Assembly (NCBI RefSeq): GCF_000189635.1
Contig: NW_002476164.1
Span: 1-64,000, forward strand
Direction of reading: 5' to 3'
From: Tetrahymena thermophila SB210
Lineage: Eukaryota > Ciliophora > Oligohymenophorea > Hymenostomatida > Tetrahymenidae
DNA: 64,000 nucleotides
A model generated the notes under the pieces. The model ran no database searches. It was not told where the DNA came from and saw only the letters and a program-made list of their open reading frames with translations. The position numbers and the translations under genes are program-made. Positions 36,995 to 49,300 of the stretch are shown in pieces. Positions within the stretch are counted from its first letter, which is position 1. Each line of letters opens with the position of its first letter.

Positions 36995-38701
36995 TCATCT
37001 GCTTGTTATGCTAATTGGTTCTTTTTTGATACTTAAGTAAGATGTGGTTTATTTTTAGTTTAAGTCATTTTTTATTTTATTTTAGAGCTGGTTTGATATT
37101 CTTTACAATTAGTTTGAGCTAAACGCTTACTTATTTAAATTAAGTTTTTTAATCATTTAATTTGGAATTTGTTATGGATTTCCACTTTTGTTGGTGTTAT
37201 ATAATTAAGCGGCGAACTCAAAAAAATCATTTTATTTCACCAATTTTATTTAATTCTTACCTTAAACTTATAAATTTTCATTTGTATTAATATACCTTAC
37301 ATGATCATCTTCTAGTTTAATAGCAGGGAATACCTCTTTTTGTTTTTAGATATTTATGTTATTCTTACTTCCAATATTATATCTGTTAAAAGTTTTAATA
37401 TCTTCTCCGCTGTGCTTCCTGGAGAGTAAAAAGGCATTAATATCTCTTGGAGTGTTGGCTTCTGTTTATAATCTATTAACATTTAGATAATCATTTTGGA
37501 TATTTTCATTGGTACTATTAAAATGTGGGGCAGCAATATCTTTTGAGTTGACTTTATATTGAATATGGTTTAGGAGGTTAACACCCTTATTAGGTACTTT
37601 ATGGTAGATGTGATTTTATGAGACTGTAAGTTTTTCATCTTCTTTTTGGTTATTATATTTAATCCTTTATGATCTAATCGAACCTTTGAATCCAGAATCC
37701 ATATCTACAACTTTATGATTTGGTGTATATTTGGTGTAGTCAGAGTTTTAATTTATTTGAAACCCGAGTGGCTAATTTGGAAGAATGAGTTAAGCAAAAT
37801 TAATTTGCTACTTTTATTAAATAGATTATTCTCCTTCAATGTTTTCTTTTACAATATATCGATGTGACTTAATAGAATTAGTAACTTGAAATTAATTATG
37901 ATGTAAATATCGATTATACTCATTTAATTTTTCATTATTTTACAATTTGAGCAAAGAGGCATCTTTTGTAGTATTTTTATCAAATTCAAAATCAACGCCA
38001 TTATTGTAAATCTGTGCAGCAAAAACATTCTTTTTAGGTTTTAAAAATTCTACATTGCTATTTATAACCTTTACTCTCACATTTAAATTTTTTTTGATAG
38101 CATCATCTTAGTTGCCACCTCTACTTTAAAGTCTAGAGTCCTACCTTCCACTTTATGAGCTTTAAACATTAGCTAACCTCTTACCTTCTAAATATTATTA
38201 AAGAGATTATTCGATCATTTTTCTCGTTAATTAATCTCCTTTCTTATGTGTATTGTAAAAGCTCAAACTTAGTTACTCATAGTAGTTATTTGGATCTTTA
38301 AGCTCATCTGGATCAACGTCTCTTTCTAAAGTAAAAGAATGGAACTCTTCTTCAGGTCCTTCCTCTTCTTCTTCCTCTTCATATTCCTCCTCTTATTGTT
38401 TGTTTAATTACGCTATATTACCATTTAACCCATTAATACTTTGATTTTATTCTTCTAAGGCATTTATATTTGCTTCTTCATTTTCTTCATCATCATCATC
38501 GACATTATTTTCATTGTCATAATCTAAACTGTTATCCAAAAAATTTTCTATGGACCCACCTTCAGCAGCAGCAACTTGTCCTTATTAATTTTAAATATTT
38601 TCAGCGCTGTTGCTATTTTAAGAGTTTTATTCAAATTCTTAATCTTTTTAATGGATATCATTTGAGTCCTAATGACGAATGTTTGGATGCGCGTTTGACA
38701 T
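36995..38701 (-). CDS. Acidic, low-complexity hypothetical protein, 568 aa
   Basis: Single open frame on the minus strand, ATG 38701-38699, TGA 36997-36995. Residues 1-100 are rich in Asn, Gln, Ser and Asp (for example DYDNENNVDDDDEENEE). A strongly acidic stretch QQEEEYEEEEEEEGPEEEFH follows at about residues 103-122. Next is RDVDPDELKDPNNYYEQLS and a basic/Ser region with GRQDSRLQSRGGN. The rest is polar, rich in Asn/Lys/Gln, with few hydrophobic blocks, suggesting a mostly disordered, perhaps cytoskeletal or nuclear protein. No domain recognised. A GTAAGG at about 37299 could be a donor, so the last ~100 residues are less certain. A His/Cys-rich reading on the opposite strand at 38470-38721 is a shadow of the acidic codons. 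Confidence 0.72.
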
Positions 38702-39668
38702 TTATGTATGTATGCTATTAGTTTGATTATTGATATAATAAGGTTTTGAGTAATTAAAATCAATATTTTTATGATTATCTTTTTATAAAGTTAGACAATC
38801 AATATTAATTAATTTTTCAAGTAAAACTAAAAGCCAATTAAAGGTTGTAGATTTTTTAATTTGCTAGTTGATTAGTGTTATTTTGTTAATATATATATTT
38901 GTATGTATGTAAGTGGTTGATAAAGTCTTAGATAATTGTTTTTTAGTAAATTAGTTATTAACAAATTAACGCACATAAAAATATAAAGGTAAATCTTCAT
39001 AAAAAATTATCATCTTTGAGAGTTCAATTTTTTTCCAAATGATTTTTGGCTAATATCATTAATTTAATGTTATTATTCATAATACTGTTTATATTTTTAA
39101 GCCAGTTCTTACTTCTATTCTAATTCTTTAATTTCTTTGACAATTTTCATAAAGCGTGATATTATTTTTAAATATATAAATGTTTTTTTTCTCTTTGTTA
39201 GTTTCATTTTAACACATGAACAAAATCTATCATTTATTTATAAAGCTAAATTATTATGTTATAATACAAAAGAATGAATAAATAAATCTTTTTGTAATAA
39301 ATTATAAAATATTTAAAATTATTGACAAGAAATATAAATAAATAAACACAATCATTTTCAAGACGAATATTTTTTTGAATGATTATCAAAAATTATTTTC
39401 AATTTCAATATAAAAAATAAAAAATGAATGTAATAACTAACTAAAATCACTTAAAAAATATCAAACCAGCAATCGATAATGTCTTAATATTGTTGTTAGT
39501 GTATTAGCATAAATTAAAAAAACTAAACACGTTGGTGATATCAGATTATTATATAAAATTCATACTAAAATTATCTCGAAATTCTTTTTTTGCTTGTTTT
39601 ATTTTGAAAAAAATCTATTTGGTTATATCTTGATATTAATATCATTACTTGAAAAATTCTATCATTAT
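38702..39668. other. Intergenic, AT-rich, nothing recognised
   Basis: About 1 kb between minus-strand genes; TATGTATGTA-type simple repeats near 38703 and 38900, nothing else. Confidence 0.5.
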
Positions 39669-40253
39669 TCAGTACAAATCTTAAAGCTAATATTTTTGGA
39701 ATAAGCCAATATCATTTAGTTTTTTATTTAAAAAGAACTCTGTTAGGTATTAAGCTGTAAGCATACCAGTAAAAGGAATTAATCCTACTATAGGCACTGA
39801 AATTCCTGGGTTTTTCATCATGATTCCAATTAAATCTCTCCTTATCATCAAGTAAGCAATACTTGCTAAAGTCACTCCAGATGATATTTTTACATTAGTA
39901 TTAATGCTACTAATTTTATCTTCAATATAATAGTAATCTGATTTAGTGATATCAGGATGAAGCTGAATCTTTTCATATTTCTTAAATTTATTTGAATCTC
40001 TAACATTTTTAAAATACATTTATCTATAAACTCTACTAGCATACTTATTAGGCACTTTTTCTTTCTCTTTTTTTAATGTTTCACGAACTGCTTTTCTCAA
40101 TGAATTTTTGAACTATTCAGTCCTCCAAAGTGCCATTCTATTGTCATTAATTTTTTTCAATTCATCTTCTGTAATAGTATCAGGAGCAAATGGAACTTCC
40201 TTCACTGCGCTCTCTAAAGCTGAGTGAAATTCAGTACTATTTTATGAATTCAT
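39669..40253 (-). CDS. Hypothetical membrane protein, 194 aa
   Basis: Single-exon minus-strand frame: ATG 40253-40251, TGA 39671-39669. The first ~110 residues are soluble and charged (PFAPDTITEDELKKINDNRM, then LRKAVRETLKKEKEKVPNKY). The C-terminal third has two hydrophobic segments, VKISSGVTLASIAYLMI and ISVPIVGLIPFTGMLTA, separated by RRDLIGIMMKNPG, so a hairpin in the membrane is likely, with a polar tail. The standard-code reading starts too late, at an internal Met (40019), because a TAA Gln precedes it. No family recognised. The arrangement resembles small mitochondrial inner-membrane proteins, but that is only an impression. Confidence 0.75.
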
Positions 40254-40665
40254 TTCAATTATTTTATTTATAAAGATACTACTTTCCTTTAAAAAGTATA
40301 TTTACAATTTGATATTGTTGTTGTTTAATATGCTAACAAAAGCAATATAAGATTTTGTAAATCATTTAATTTTCTAGAAAACTAATAAGAATCTATCAAT
40401 TTATTCTAATTTATTTCAATAAAATCTGCAAAATTTTAAATAAAATCATAAAATAATTTCTTGTTGCTTGTTTCCATTAATGAATTAAAATTTTTTAGAA
40501 ATGTTCAAAAATAATTTTATTTAAATGAATTTTAAGAATAATTTTGAATTTAAAATGAAAAAACTACAAACATAAATAAACATATTAAAGTATACAAAAA
40601 AAATGTGAGTTTTTATAAAACAACTTTTTAAGAAAATTGTTTTGAGAAGTATTATTTGTATTCTT
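40254..40665. other. Intergenic spacer, nothing recognised
   Basis: About 410 bp of AT-rich DNA between two minus-strand genes. Confidence 0.5.
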
Positions 40666-42600
40666 TCAAAAATATGATGTTTCAAAAACTGCTCCACCAT
40701 ATTTTGATGGTCCCCAATACAGATTTTAGTCTAATATTTAATCTTGTTTGGCACTTTAAGGGACTGAGTTAGCATATTCATATTTAAATGGTTTCTTAAG
40801 AGGGATTTGATTTAAATATAGTTCTTCTATTGGGTAAATATGGAATAATAGATTAAACAAAGAAACTATCGAGACTGTTTAAGATTATAAACTGCTTACA
40901 AGGTTTTAAAATCTTTTTGGAAGAGCATGCCATTTCTTTTTTAAAAAAGTTTTAATCATTTCAACTGTTTAGAGTTCTTCGTTATTTGCGTTGCTCACTA
41001 GCCATGAGTTTAATCTTATAATAAATTAATACTCATTTTAGTGTTTTGGCTTGAAAATCCTAATTTAAGGAGGTATTTCGTAGAGAAAATCAAATTACTC
41101 ACAAATTTCAGGTTTTTCAAGGATTGAATAAAAATAGGCTTTTTCTGATTTATTGCAGTCAGTTATGAACCAATTCAAAGCTCCATTTAAATCTAAGCAA
41201 TATCCTTATTTTCTTCCATATGTGAAGGAAAAGGGGTAAGCATATGGGCAGATATCCATAGCTAAATAGTATTACATAGGAGGAGGGGTTATTATTTTTT
41301 ATGGCTCTTAGGAATTTGTTAATTTTTTAACTTCAGTTTAATTATTTTTTTTTTACTCTTTTGCCTCTTTTACATTTTTTAGCAAATCGTTTCTACACTG
41401 ATTCCAAACTCTTGCTAGCCTGTTTTGCCAATCAGACTTAAAGTATCTGTATTTTCGAGCATCTCTAGTAATTAATGCTATTTTTTTTAATTAATCAGGG
41501 ATTTGTGCTGCATCCTAAGCTATCAGGTTTTTAATAGCTGAAAAACTCAATTATTGCAAAAAAGGATATAACAAATGCTTTTAGGGATTTCTAAGAGTCT
41601 AATTGTTTGCAATTTCAATACATGTTTAAAGTCTATTAAGGGCTTGCTTTAATCCCATGTAGAAGAGACATTCATATTTATCTTACAAGCGATAGTCTTG
41701 ATCAACTAAAGTGTTGGCATTATAAATGGATAATCTGACATCATATTTATTTTACTTTAGTTAAGTGTGCCTATTAATATTGTATATGATTTTCATTAAC
41801 CTATTTATTGATTTCTTAGAATATACTTTATCATCTTTTATTTTGTTGAACTTTTTCTAAAGATATTCATTCAGGCAAAAAACATCTGTGAATGCTTTCT
41901 TTTGAATCTTTTTAAAGAAAGGAATATTTTTCATTTATGAAATCTTTTACTACAGGTTTTTGAGTTTAGTGAGTTTAGGTTGTCCAACTGTTAAGTTAGT
42001 ATTAGAATTAATCCCATTAAAAAATGGTGTTGTTACCATAAGAATCGCAAGTTAAGGGCACTTTTCAAGAATCTCCTAACCATAGAAAGCAATCATAAAT
42101 CCGTAAAGTAGCTCTAAAGAAAGATTCTCATTTGATGGTAGAATATCCTTACTGATCTCTGAAGTAATAAGCTAAAGATTAAGATTGAGGATAGTTCTAT
42201 AAAGCTACATATTATAACTTGTTTGAGAGCCTCTACTTTTGATGAAATTATTAACTTCTTATAGGATTTATTCTTTAACAGATACAATCCTAAATTATTT
42301 ATTTTCTAACTTGCTTTTTTCAGCTAGGTCAATAAATTCAGATATGAGAGTATCCAAGTTATCAGATTGTAGTACTATATTCTAACCTTAGAATTAAATT
42401 TTTGATACCTCTTGTAAGACTTCATAGGAGTAGTTTGCAGGGCAAAGATAAAATCCTACTTGGTTTACTTTCGGACTTAGAAGCGCTGCTGAAGTTACTT
42501 TAGTTTAAAGATCTTGCCACTGCCAAAAATATTTATTTTGCATAAGAATCGACCAAGGGTGTGCTTTAATTGTACTGAATTCAAATTTTTTGATATCCAT
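40666..42600 (-). CDS. Hypothetical protein, 644 aa, single exon
   Basis: Uninterrupted minus-strand frame of 645 codons, ATG 42600-42598, TGA 40668-40666. The start is MDIKKFEFSTIKAHPWSIL. No signal peptide or TM helix. A central region has DARKYRYFKSDWQNRLARVW, then a Lys/Gln-rich linker. The second half has a denser, conserved-looking domain: YYLAMDICPYAYPFSFTYGR, GYCLDLNGALNWFITDCNKS, FDFLYEIPPQIRIFKPKH and the C-terminal NLYWGPSKYGGAVFETSYF. The composition (many Trp, Tyr, Cys, Pro against this AT-rich background) speaks for a folded protein. I cannot assign a family. The whole frame stays open with length divisible by three, so no intron is needed. Confidence 0.8.
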
Positions 42601-43267
42601 TGATGATACAATACTGTTTCAATTGATTTATATGAAATGAATTTTTCTATTTAAATAATTATAAATATTTTCATTATTATCACTTCAATTTTAATTAGGT
42701 TTTAAAATTCTTTTATTGCTGAATAAGAAAATTTAAATTTTATTTTAAAATTTGCTAGATGTTCTGATTAAAATAACTTATAGCATTCATCTTATTCAAT
42801 TTTATCTAAATATTTGCTACTTTTTCTGTCAAACTTTTTTTGATTAATTTTTCTATATTCAAAAGTAGCAATTTCTTCCTTTAAAAAAAATAATATGAAT
42901 TCGAATACTTTAATTAAATTTTAAGAATTTACATCAAAAATTTAAATTTTGTCACCAAAAATTAAAATACTATGCTTGATTTCTAAGTAAAGGTATATAT
43001 ATATCATGAATTTCAAAATATCTGTCACCCTCATTTAAAAACTTTCATTCAGAAGAGTCATGCAAAAGGATTATTAAGAAAGAGGTTAATGAAATATTCA
43101 GTAATGCTTAGTATAGAATAATTAAGGTATATTATTAGATAGTCTATAAAAAAAAAAAAATTTTTTAGAATATGAATTTTAATCAAATTAATAATAATAA
43201 AAAATTAGGTTTCATATTACATTCACACACATCTAAAATACATTTTATACAAAAATGAAATAGAAAA
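42601..43267. other. Intergenic spacer, nothing recognised
   Basis: About 670 bp of AT-rich DNA between minus-strand genes; holds the promoter of the 644-aa gene. Confidence 0.5.
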
Positions 43268-46200
43268 TCAAAAAAATTAGTAATAGTATATTGTTAATAT
43301 ATTTGCAGAATAATAATTCAAACAATATTTAGCAAATATAATGAATGGAAGTTAGCTCAATAAAAATATTATATACCTTATATCTAAATTGAATCCATCA
43401 CTATAATTTATAATTATTAATATAAGGCTCAAGAAAAACTAAATTGAATTTACTATCAGATTAATTAACTATAATCTAAATATTATTTTATTATTAAAAT
43501 TTACCAAATTTTTAGTTTCTTAGCTTTATAGAATCATTTTAAATTTAGCAAATTTATTTAAAAAAAAAGTAATAGCTAATCCTATTAAGCTACAGGCCAT
43601 ATTAAGATACTAAACATATACTTTAGTGGTATTAAATTCTAAATTAGCTAGCATAAATTAAGTTATTGTTTGCAAAATAAATATTTTCCAAAATAATTCA
43701 AATTTTAAAGCACGCATTAATAGCACATAGTATAATAATTGGATTAATTAAATTAATGTAATTAAAACAAAACGTAAAAAATTACCAATAAATTAATCTT
43801 CATCTTTTTTCTCGTTCTCTTAATCACTTAGAGATAGTAGTGATATTTAAACTAATAACCATAAAATAGTAAAAACTAATTAAAAAAAATTAGTTGGACG
43901 GGTAATTCTATAGTTACTTTAATCATAATTTATAATTTCTAAGTTATTTTAGACAAAATATTCATTCATATTGTAAACAAGCAAATCATATGTTTTAACA
44001 GAATTTATAATTAATTATGTTGACGTAGATTATTTTATTGTTAAATCTATTTAATCAATCTCCATTTATGATGACTAAATATTAATTTTTATATCTTCAG
44101 TAAAATGAAAATTTAATTAATTGGAACCATTTAATGATCTTAGTTTTGAATTTCGAATGTCAATAATGAATAAAATTGAGTTTTGATACAAATAATCTAA
44201 TATATCTTGTATATTTTATTAGGAATCAAACTCTATAAAATTAAAATACAAATTAATTATTCCATTTCTTTAAAATTCAAAACATTTTATCAAATTCAAT
44301 AAAGTTTCAAAATCGATAAAGCAATCGTTAAACTTTATATTTAAGTTTACAATCTCAAACCCCTTAAGTTTTTATTCTAAAAATTAAACTAGGTTCTAAT
44401 TTTTAAAAATTTTAATTTTAATAAAATCTAAATCAATTTATTTAACAGCTTTAGCAGGTATTTTTTTATTTAAATAGTTTATAAGACTGCCATATTCATA
44501 ATCTTATATAAGTTATTTTTAATACTCAGAAAATATTTTTAACTTAACAGAGTCTTTTATTTTTTTAACTTTTTTATTCTCAATAATTTAAATGCCTTTA
44601 AAATAATTTTATGAGTATTTTATATTATTTTCAAGTATTTTATCTTAAAAAGAGATCATAAATATATAAAATGATTTTATTTAGTTCTTATTTTGTAGCA
44701 ATTTTAAAAATATTTAATTATTGCTCTGGTCTTAACGATTTTAGATTTCTTAGGTTATTTCAATTTATTAATATTACATATTTTAAATATCATTTAGTAA
44801 GTCTTTAATTACTTATTTAAAGAATTCCAACATTATGTCATCATTAGTTTTTTACGAAGATATTTTCTCAATAGTATAATATTTGTCTAATAAATAACAA
44901 ATTTTAAAAGTGTTAAAATCTTTCTACATTTTCAAATTTTAGGATTGATTTTCAAATTATTCTGCAATTATAAGAGTATTCTCTTTATGGTTTGATTCAT
45001 GTTTTAATATCTCAATTAGATCCTATTATTTTTATGCTTTCTTTTAAATATGTATTGCCAAATAGAGATTTTAGTCACTTATAGTAAGATAACTTGATAA
45101 GTTGTCAATGTTGGATACGAAAACTTAAATAAATAAGTTTTTATTGTTATTTTCACATTTATTACTTAATTTTGGAATTTATTCCTAAAATAGTAAATAT
45201 TAATTTTCATCAAATGATATAATAATCTTTTGTAGTTTATTTGATCTTTTAATTTTTTTTTTCAAAGCCTGAATTATTAAATTAATCTGATAATCATAAA
45301 TAGACTCAATGTTAATTTAAAGAAGATCTATCTGCTCTTTCATTTCAAAACCCATTAAGTTTTTTTATAGCCTTTAGGAATAGTAATAAAAATACACATG
45401 AATAATAGATACATCGAACTATTCAATAATGAATGCTGGAACATCATCTTATAATTAAATTAAAGGAGTTTTATTCTTAATTTTTTATAAAAATAATTAA
45501 ATTAATTATCCTTTATTGTTAAATTTTTAATCAGTTAATCCAAAATACAAGATGTCTTTCTCATATAATTTGAAATATCTGCAAAAATGATTGTATTAAC
45601 TGATATCTCTTTCATTCTATAATTAATTTCTTTAGTTAATAGCTATATCTATTTGAGTTGTTTGATTTACCTAAAATTTAGAATTTGAGTTTCTATAGAG
45701 AATTAGATCTATAATCTATATGCTAAACCTATTTATTGATATTATTTCATATTATTATTTTTATTCGTTATATATTATGTCATATAAATTGCTCATAGCT
45801 TATTTAAAATATCCACCAAAATCTGAAATTAAGAATATTTTTTATTTTGGAGGCTATATAGTTAATCCTTGTTGCATTTAATAGATGTACGATAGACAAT
45901 CAATCAAATAATTACCTAATCTTTTAAATTCTGGTTTTATTCTATTTTTATAATCCTAGCACTTATTCACATCAAAGTTTTGTAATTCAGGATAGTATAT
46001 CATTTCAACATCAATCATCACCAAAAAAGTAATTATTAATTAAGCATAATCACAGTTTATAACTTCTGACTATTTCCATTCTTTTTTATTTCTTTTATCC
46101 AAATAAATTTAAAGATTATATATTCTTGTGTAAGACTATAAGTATTCTTGATAAGATTGTTCTCTATCTAAAAAGACAGAGGCTCCGAAATCAATAAAAT

Positions 46201-47221
46201 AAAAATGTAGATCATAACCTATCACAATATTTTATGGTTTTATGTCAGAGTGGGCTATCTTGCATGTTTTATGCATCTGATTTAACTTCTATAGCAATTA
46301 GCAAAAGCCAAATTCAAGAATAAGATTGTAGCATTCATAATTTTTGTTAATCTAATATTATTTATATACTAAATCTAAGCTTTTTAAACCAGAATCTATG
46401 TATAGAATGCACTTTTCATTTAAATTCTACTCTTTTAAGAATTCATATTTAATAAATGGTAATGTTACCTAAGTATTTTGCTATTAAATATAATTCAAAA
46501 TATCAATTTCAATTTATAATTCATTTTTAAACTCATCAGAACTCATTTACTGGTCTTTTTCATAAGATTTTAAAATTACAAGCTTCTTACCATCATTAGA
46601 AATATTAGTTTTAATAGAAACACAATATGTTCCAACTTTACTGTAATACAATTTTTGTATAGTTTACTATTTTTTTTTTTAATTAATGTAATTATTAATA
46701 TTGAAATCGCTTGATATACTTTGTGTTTATTCATCCTGTATTACTTCATTTTCAAAAGAACTCCCTAGATTTCCTATAATATTATTTAAAATATTATTTC
46801 TCACTATTTTATCACTTATAAGAAGCTTTTCACTGTAAATTAATACATCATTATTAAATTATTAATTGGTTATTATTTGTTAACAAATGAAAAGATTCTT
46901 ACATATAAATTATTAGCTTAATTAATTTTTTTACTCCTCTGTGCTCTCTTCACATTTCTCATCTATCATTTCAGTATAATGTTCAAGTTCTACTTTAGCT
47001 GCTTCGTTTTCTATTACTTTATTCTTTCTTTTTTTTAATTGAGTTTAATCATTACTTCCAAAGTATTATTTAACTGAACGAAAAATAGATGTTTTTTAAG
47101 AACTTTCTTGACTTTAATTATTTCTTTTAATCGGATATGAAGGTTTGAAGCTCTCCTCAGTAACAAATTGATAACTTTTCTCCTTTTATATTAACTCTTA
47201 AGTGATTTAAAGAATATCCAT
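43268..47221 (-). CDS. Protein kinase with C-terminal polytopic membrane domain, 1317 aa
   Basis: A single 1318-codon open frame on the minus strand, ATG 47221-47219, TGA 43270-43268. Residues ~1-180 are polar and low-complexity. The kinase domain follows: a beta-3-like lysine in KKLVILKSY (~residue 215), the catalytic loop AHSDIKPQNIVI (~325, HSD in place of the usual HRD), and YFIDFGAS (~343) supplying the DFG metal ligand. All three key residues (Lys, Asp, Asp) are present, so activity is plausible. Residues ~480-1110 are a Gln/Asn/Ile-rich region I cannot classify. From ~1113 to the end there are six or seven hydrophobic segments, such as FFQLVFTILWLLVQISLLSL, LRFVLITLIQLIQLLYYVLL, SLIGLAITFFLNKF and INLIVNSIQFFLSLILIIIN. 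This suggests a kinase held on the cytosolic face of a membrane. Substrate and family are not identified. Confidence 0.83.
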
Positions 47222-47704
47222 TTCAATCTAAATACTTTATTTTAATATTGTTAACTTAATAATAAAAAAATAATATTTAGTTTTTTATCTTTTAATTAAT
47301 ATAATATAATTAAATTAAACAAAGATACACTAAATCTTAAACAATTAATTCTAATTGATATCTTCATTAAATATCTAAAATGGATTTATAAAATTGAATG
47401 CTCTTAAAATCTTGTTTTACTAATAAGTAATATTAATTATATTAAGATTGATAAATCTTTTTAAAAAAGTAAATAAAAATGTTCGTTGAAATAATAATAA
47501 TTAAAAGATATTTGTAAAACATAAATAACTATAATAAACATAAAATAGATTTTTACTTGAATATCTTTAATATCAAGTTATAATAGGAAATTTACTACAT
47601 CAAATTTCTATAAAAATATTCAAAGAAACATAAATCTATCTTTATCAAAAAAATAGAAAAATTATTCTCAAAATGTATTTAAATTATTATTTGTTTACTC
47701 AAAA
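47222..47704. other. Intergenic spacer, nothing recognised
   Basis: About 480 bp between the kinase start and the stop of transporter A, both minus strand; AT-rich, presumably the kinase promoter. Confidence 0.5.
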
Positions 47705-49300
47705 TCATTGAATTTAATCACTATTTTGAAGTAAATTTTATTAAATGGTAGTTTTTTCATTAGTAGGTTTTACTTTCAAATTTTATTATTAATTTTTTTA
47801 TATATCCTTATAAATTTCTTAAAGATTGCTAAAGTTGAACCACCTCGTTTCAACAATATATTTCATTGAAAACAAGAAGCCTAAAAAGCCAAAAAATCCA
47901 TAAATAATGTGATTAATATATTGATAAGGATTGACAAGCAATACAAAGGAAAAGAAGTGGCCAAGCCAGTTTGCCATAATGCTGTAACTGAAACCTCTAT
48001 CTTTTAGAATGTCAGAAGTCAATATGACAGTAACAGGACCTATAGTAAAGTTGAATGATGCATAAAAGAATAATAAGAACATGAAAAAGGTAAACTAGAG
48101 AGTTAGATTTTCCTTCAAATTATTAAAACAACTACTAATTATGGCCATAATAAACTAACATATGGAACAAAGTAGGAATCCTCCTACAAGATATTTCTTA
48201 CGAGCTAACTTACGGTCAAAGGCAACACCTAAAGTAGATACAAATAAATTGAAAACATAAGAACCAAGAATCAAGCATCTTTCCATTTCAGGATTGTCTG
48301 TTAGAAGTCCAATGACTGACCCAGAGAGACCTATTACAGCAGTTCCTCCAGACATTTCTTGACAAAAATTAATTAGTATTCCAACCCTCAAGCGATTTTT
48401 ATAAGATTTACCATAATCTTAAATTATATTGATTTCTTCGCTTACTAAAGAATTGAAATTATTTGCTTGTTCTGAGCTTTCGACATCTTAACATGACCCA
48501 ATTTGTAGTTCTGTTTATATTTCATTAATATCAAAAGAACCTGGTACAAGATACTATTATTCTAATTCGAGTATGCATTTATCTTAGTAGATTAATTCTA
48601 AGGCTTCTCTTCCTTGGATTAATTGTTTTTTTCTGTAATAATAATAAGGGGTATCTTTCTTATATATAAAAACTAGAGAAAGCAATCTTATTATAGAAAA
48701 GATAGCAGGAAATAGAAAGATAAAATGCCAGTAGTTACCAATTTCTTAATCGTTATCAGTGAAATTTTCCATTGGAATTTAGTTAAAAAATGCTAATAAT
48801 ATTCCAAGTGAAATATTTGCCTAGAAAAGAGACTCCGTTTTTGAAGAAATGTGATCTGGAGATATCTCACGGATATAAAGAGGGGTTACTATTAGATCTA
48901 TTCCGCATGTAGCTCCCATGAGAAAACGAGCTATTACAAATACATACAAGGAGGGAATCTATGTTAGAATTGTAGCAGTTATGAAAATAATATCAGAAAT
49001 AATCATGCATTAGCGCCTTTCAATTTTTGCAGTAAAGAGAGGAATGAAATAAGAAATAATAAATCCAGAGACACAAAAAATAGGTCCAATCAAAAGACAA
49101 AGCAAACGAGTTTGTTCAGTTAATTATTTTTCATTCTAACTTTCTTCAAATATCTAAATTCCATTCATACTTAGAATGTACATTCCAGTAAAGAGCATTT
49201 CAGTTAAAACATAACCTTAATAAATACCTCCTGCGCATACACTTTAGACTCTTAAAAAGAGAGATAGATTTGATTTTAAAGTGTACTTTTTTCCAGCCAT
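47705..49300 (-). CDS. MFS sugar-transporter-like protein (copy A), 531 aa
   Basis: Single-exon minus-strand frame, ATG 49300-49298, TGA 47707-47705. The protein has ~12 hydrophobic segments with a large central loop (~residues 225-300) and the sugar-porter landmarks of the major facilitator superfamily. These are FTAKIERRQ (89-97) for the loop 2-3 motif, ARFLMG (124-129), PLYIREISP (140-148) matching PxYxxE, DRKLARKK (362-369) for the loop 8-9 motif, and VETRW (483-487) matching PETKG. The family moves sugars or related polyols by facilitated diffusion or proton symport; the substrate here is unknown. It is the most diverged of the five tandem copies (for example SGGTAVIGLSG where C and D have TGCTALTGLSS) and lies at the 3' end of the cluster as transcribed. 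Confidence 0.9.

Noticed and set aside
38470-38763. His-rich plus-strand ORF and overlapping minus-strand ORF near 38548-38763
   Set aside because: The plus-strand His run is the reverse of the GAA/GAT codons of the acidic protein. The minus ORF is in a different frame from the real gene and starts upstream of it.
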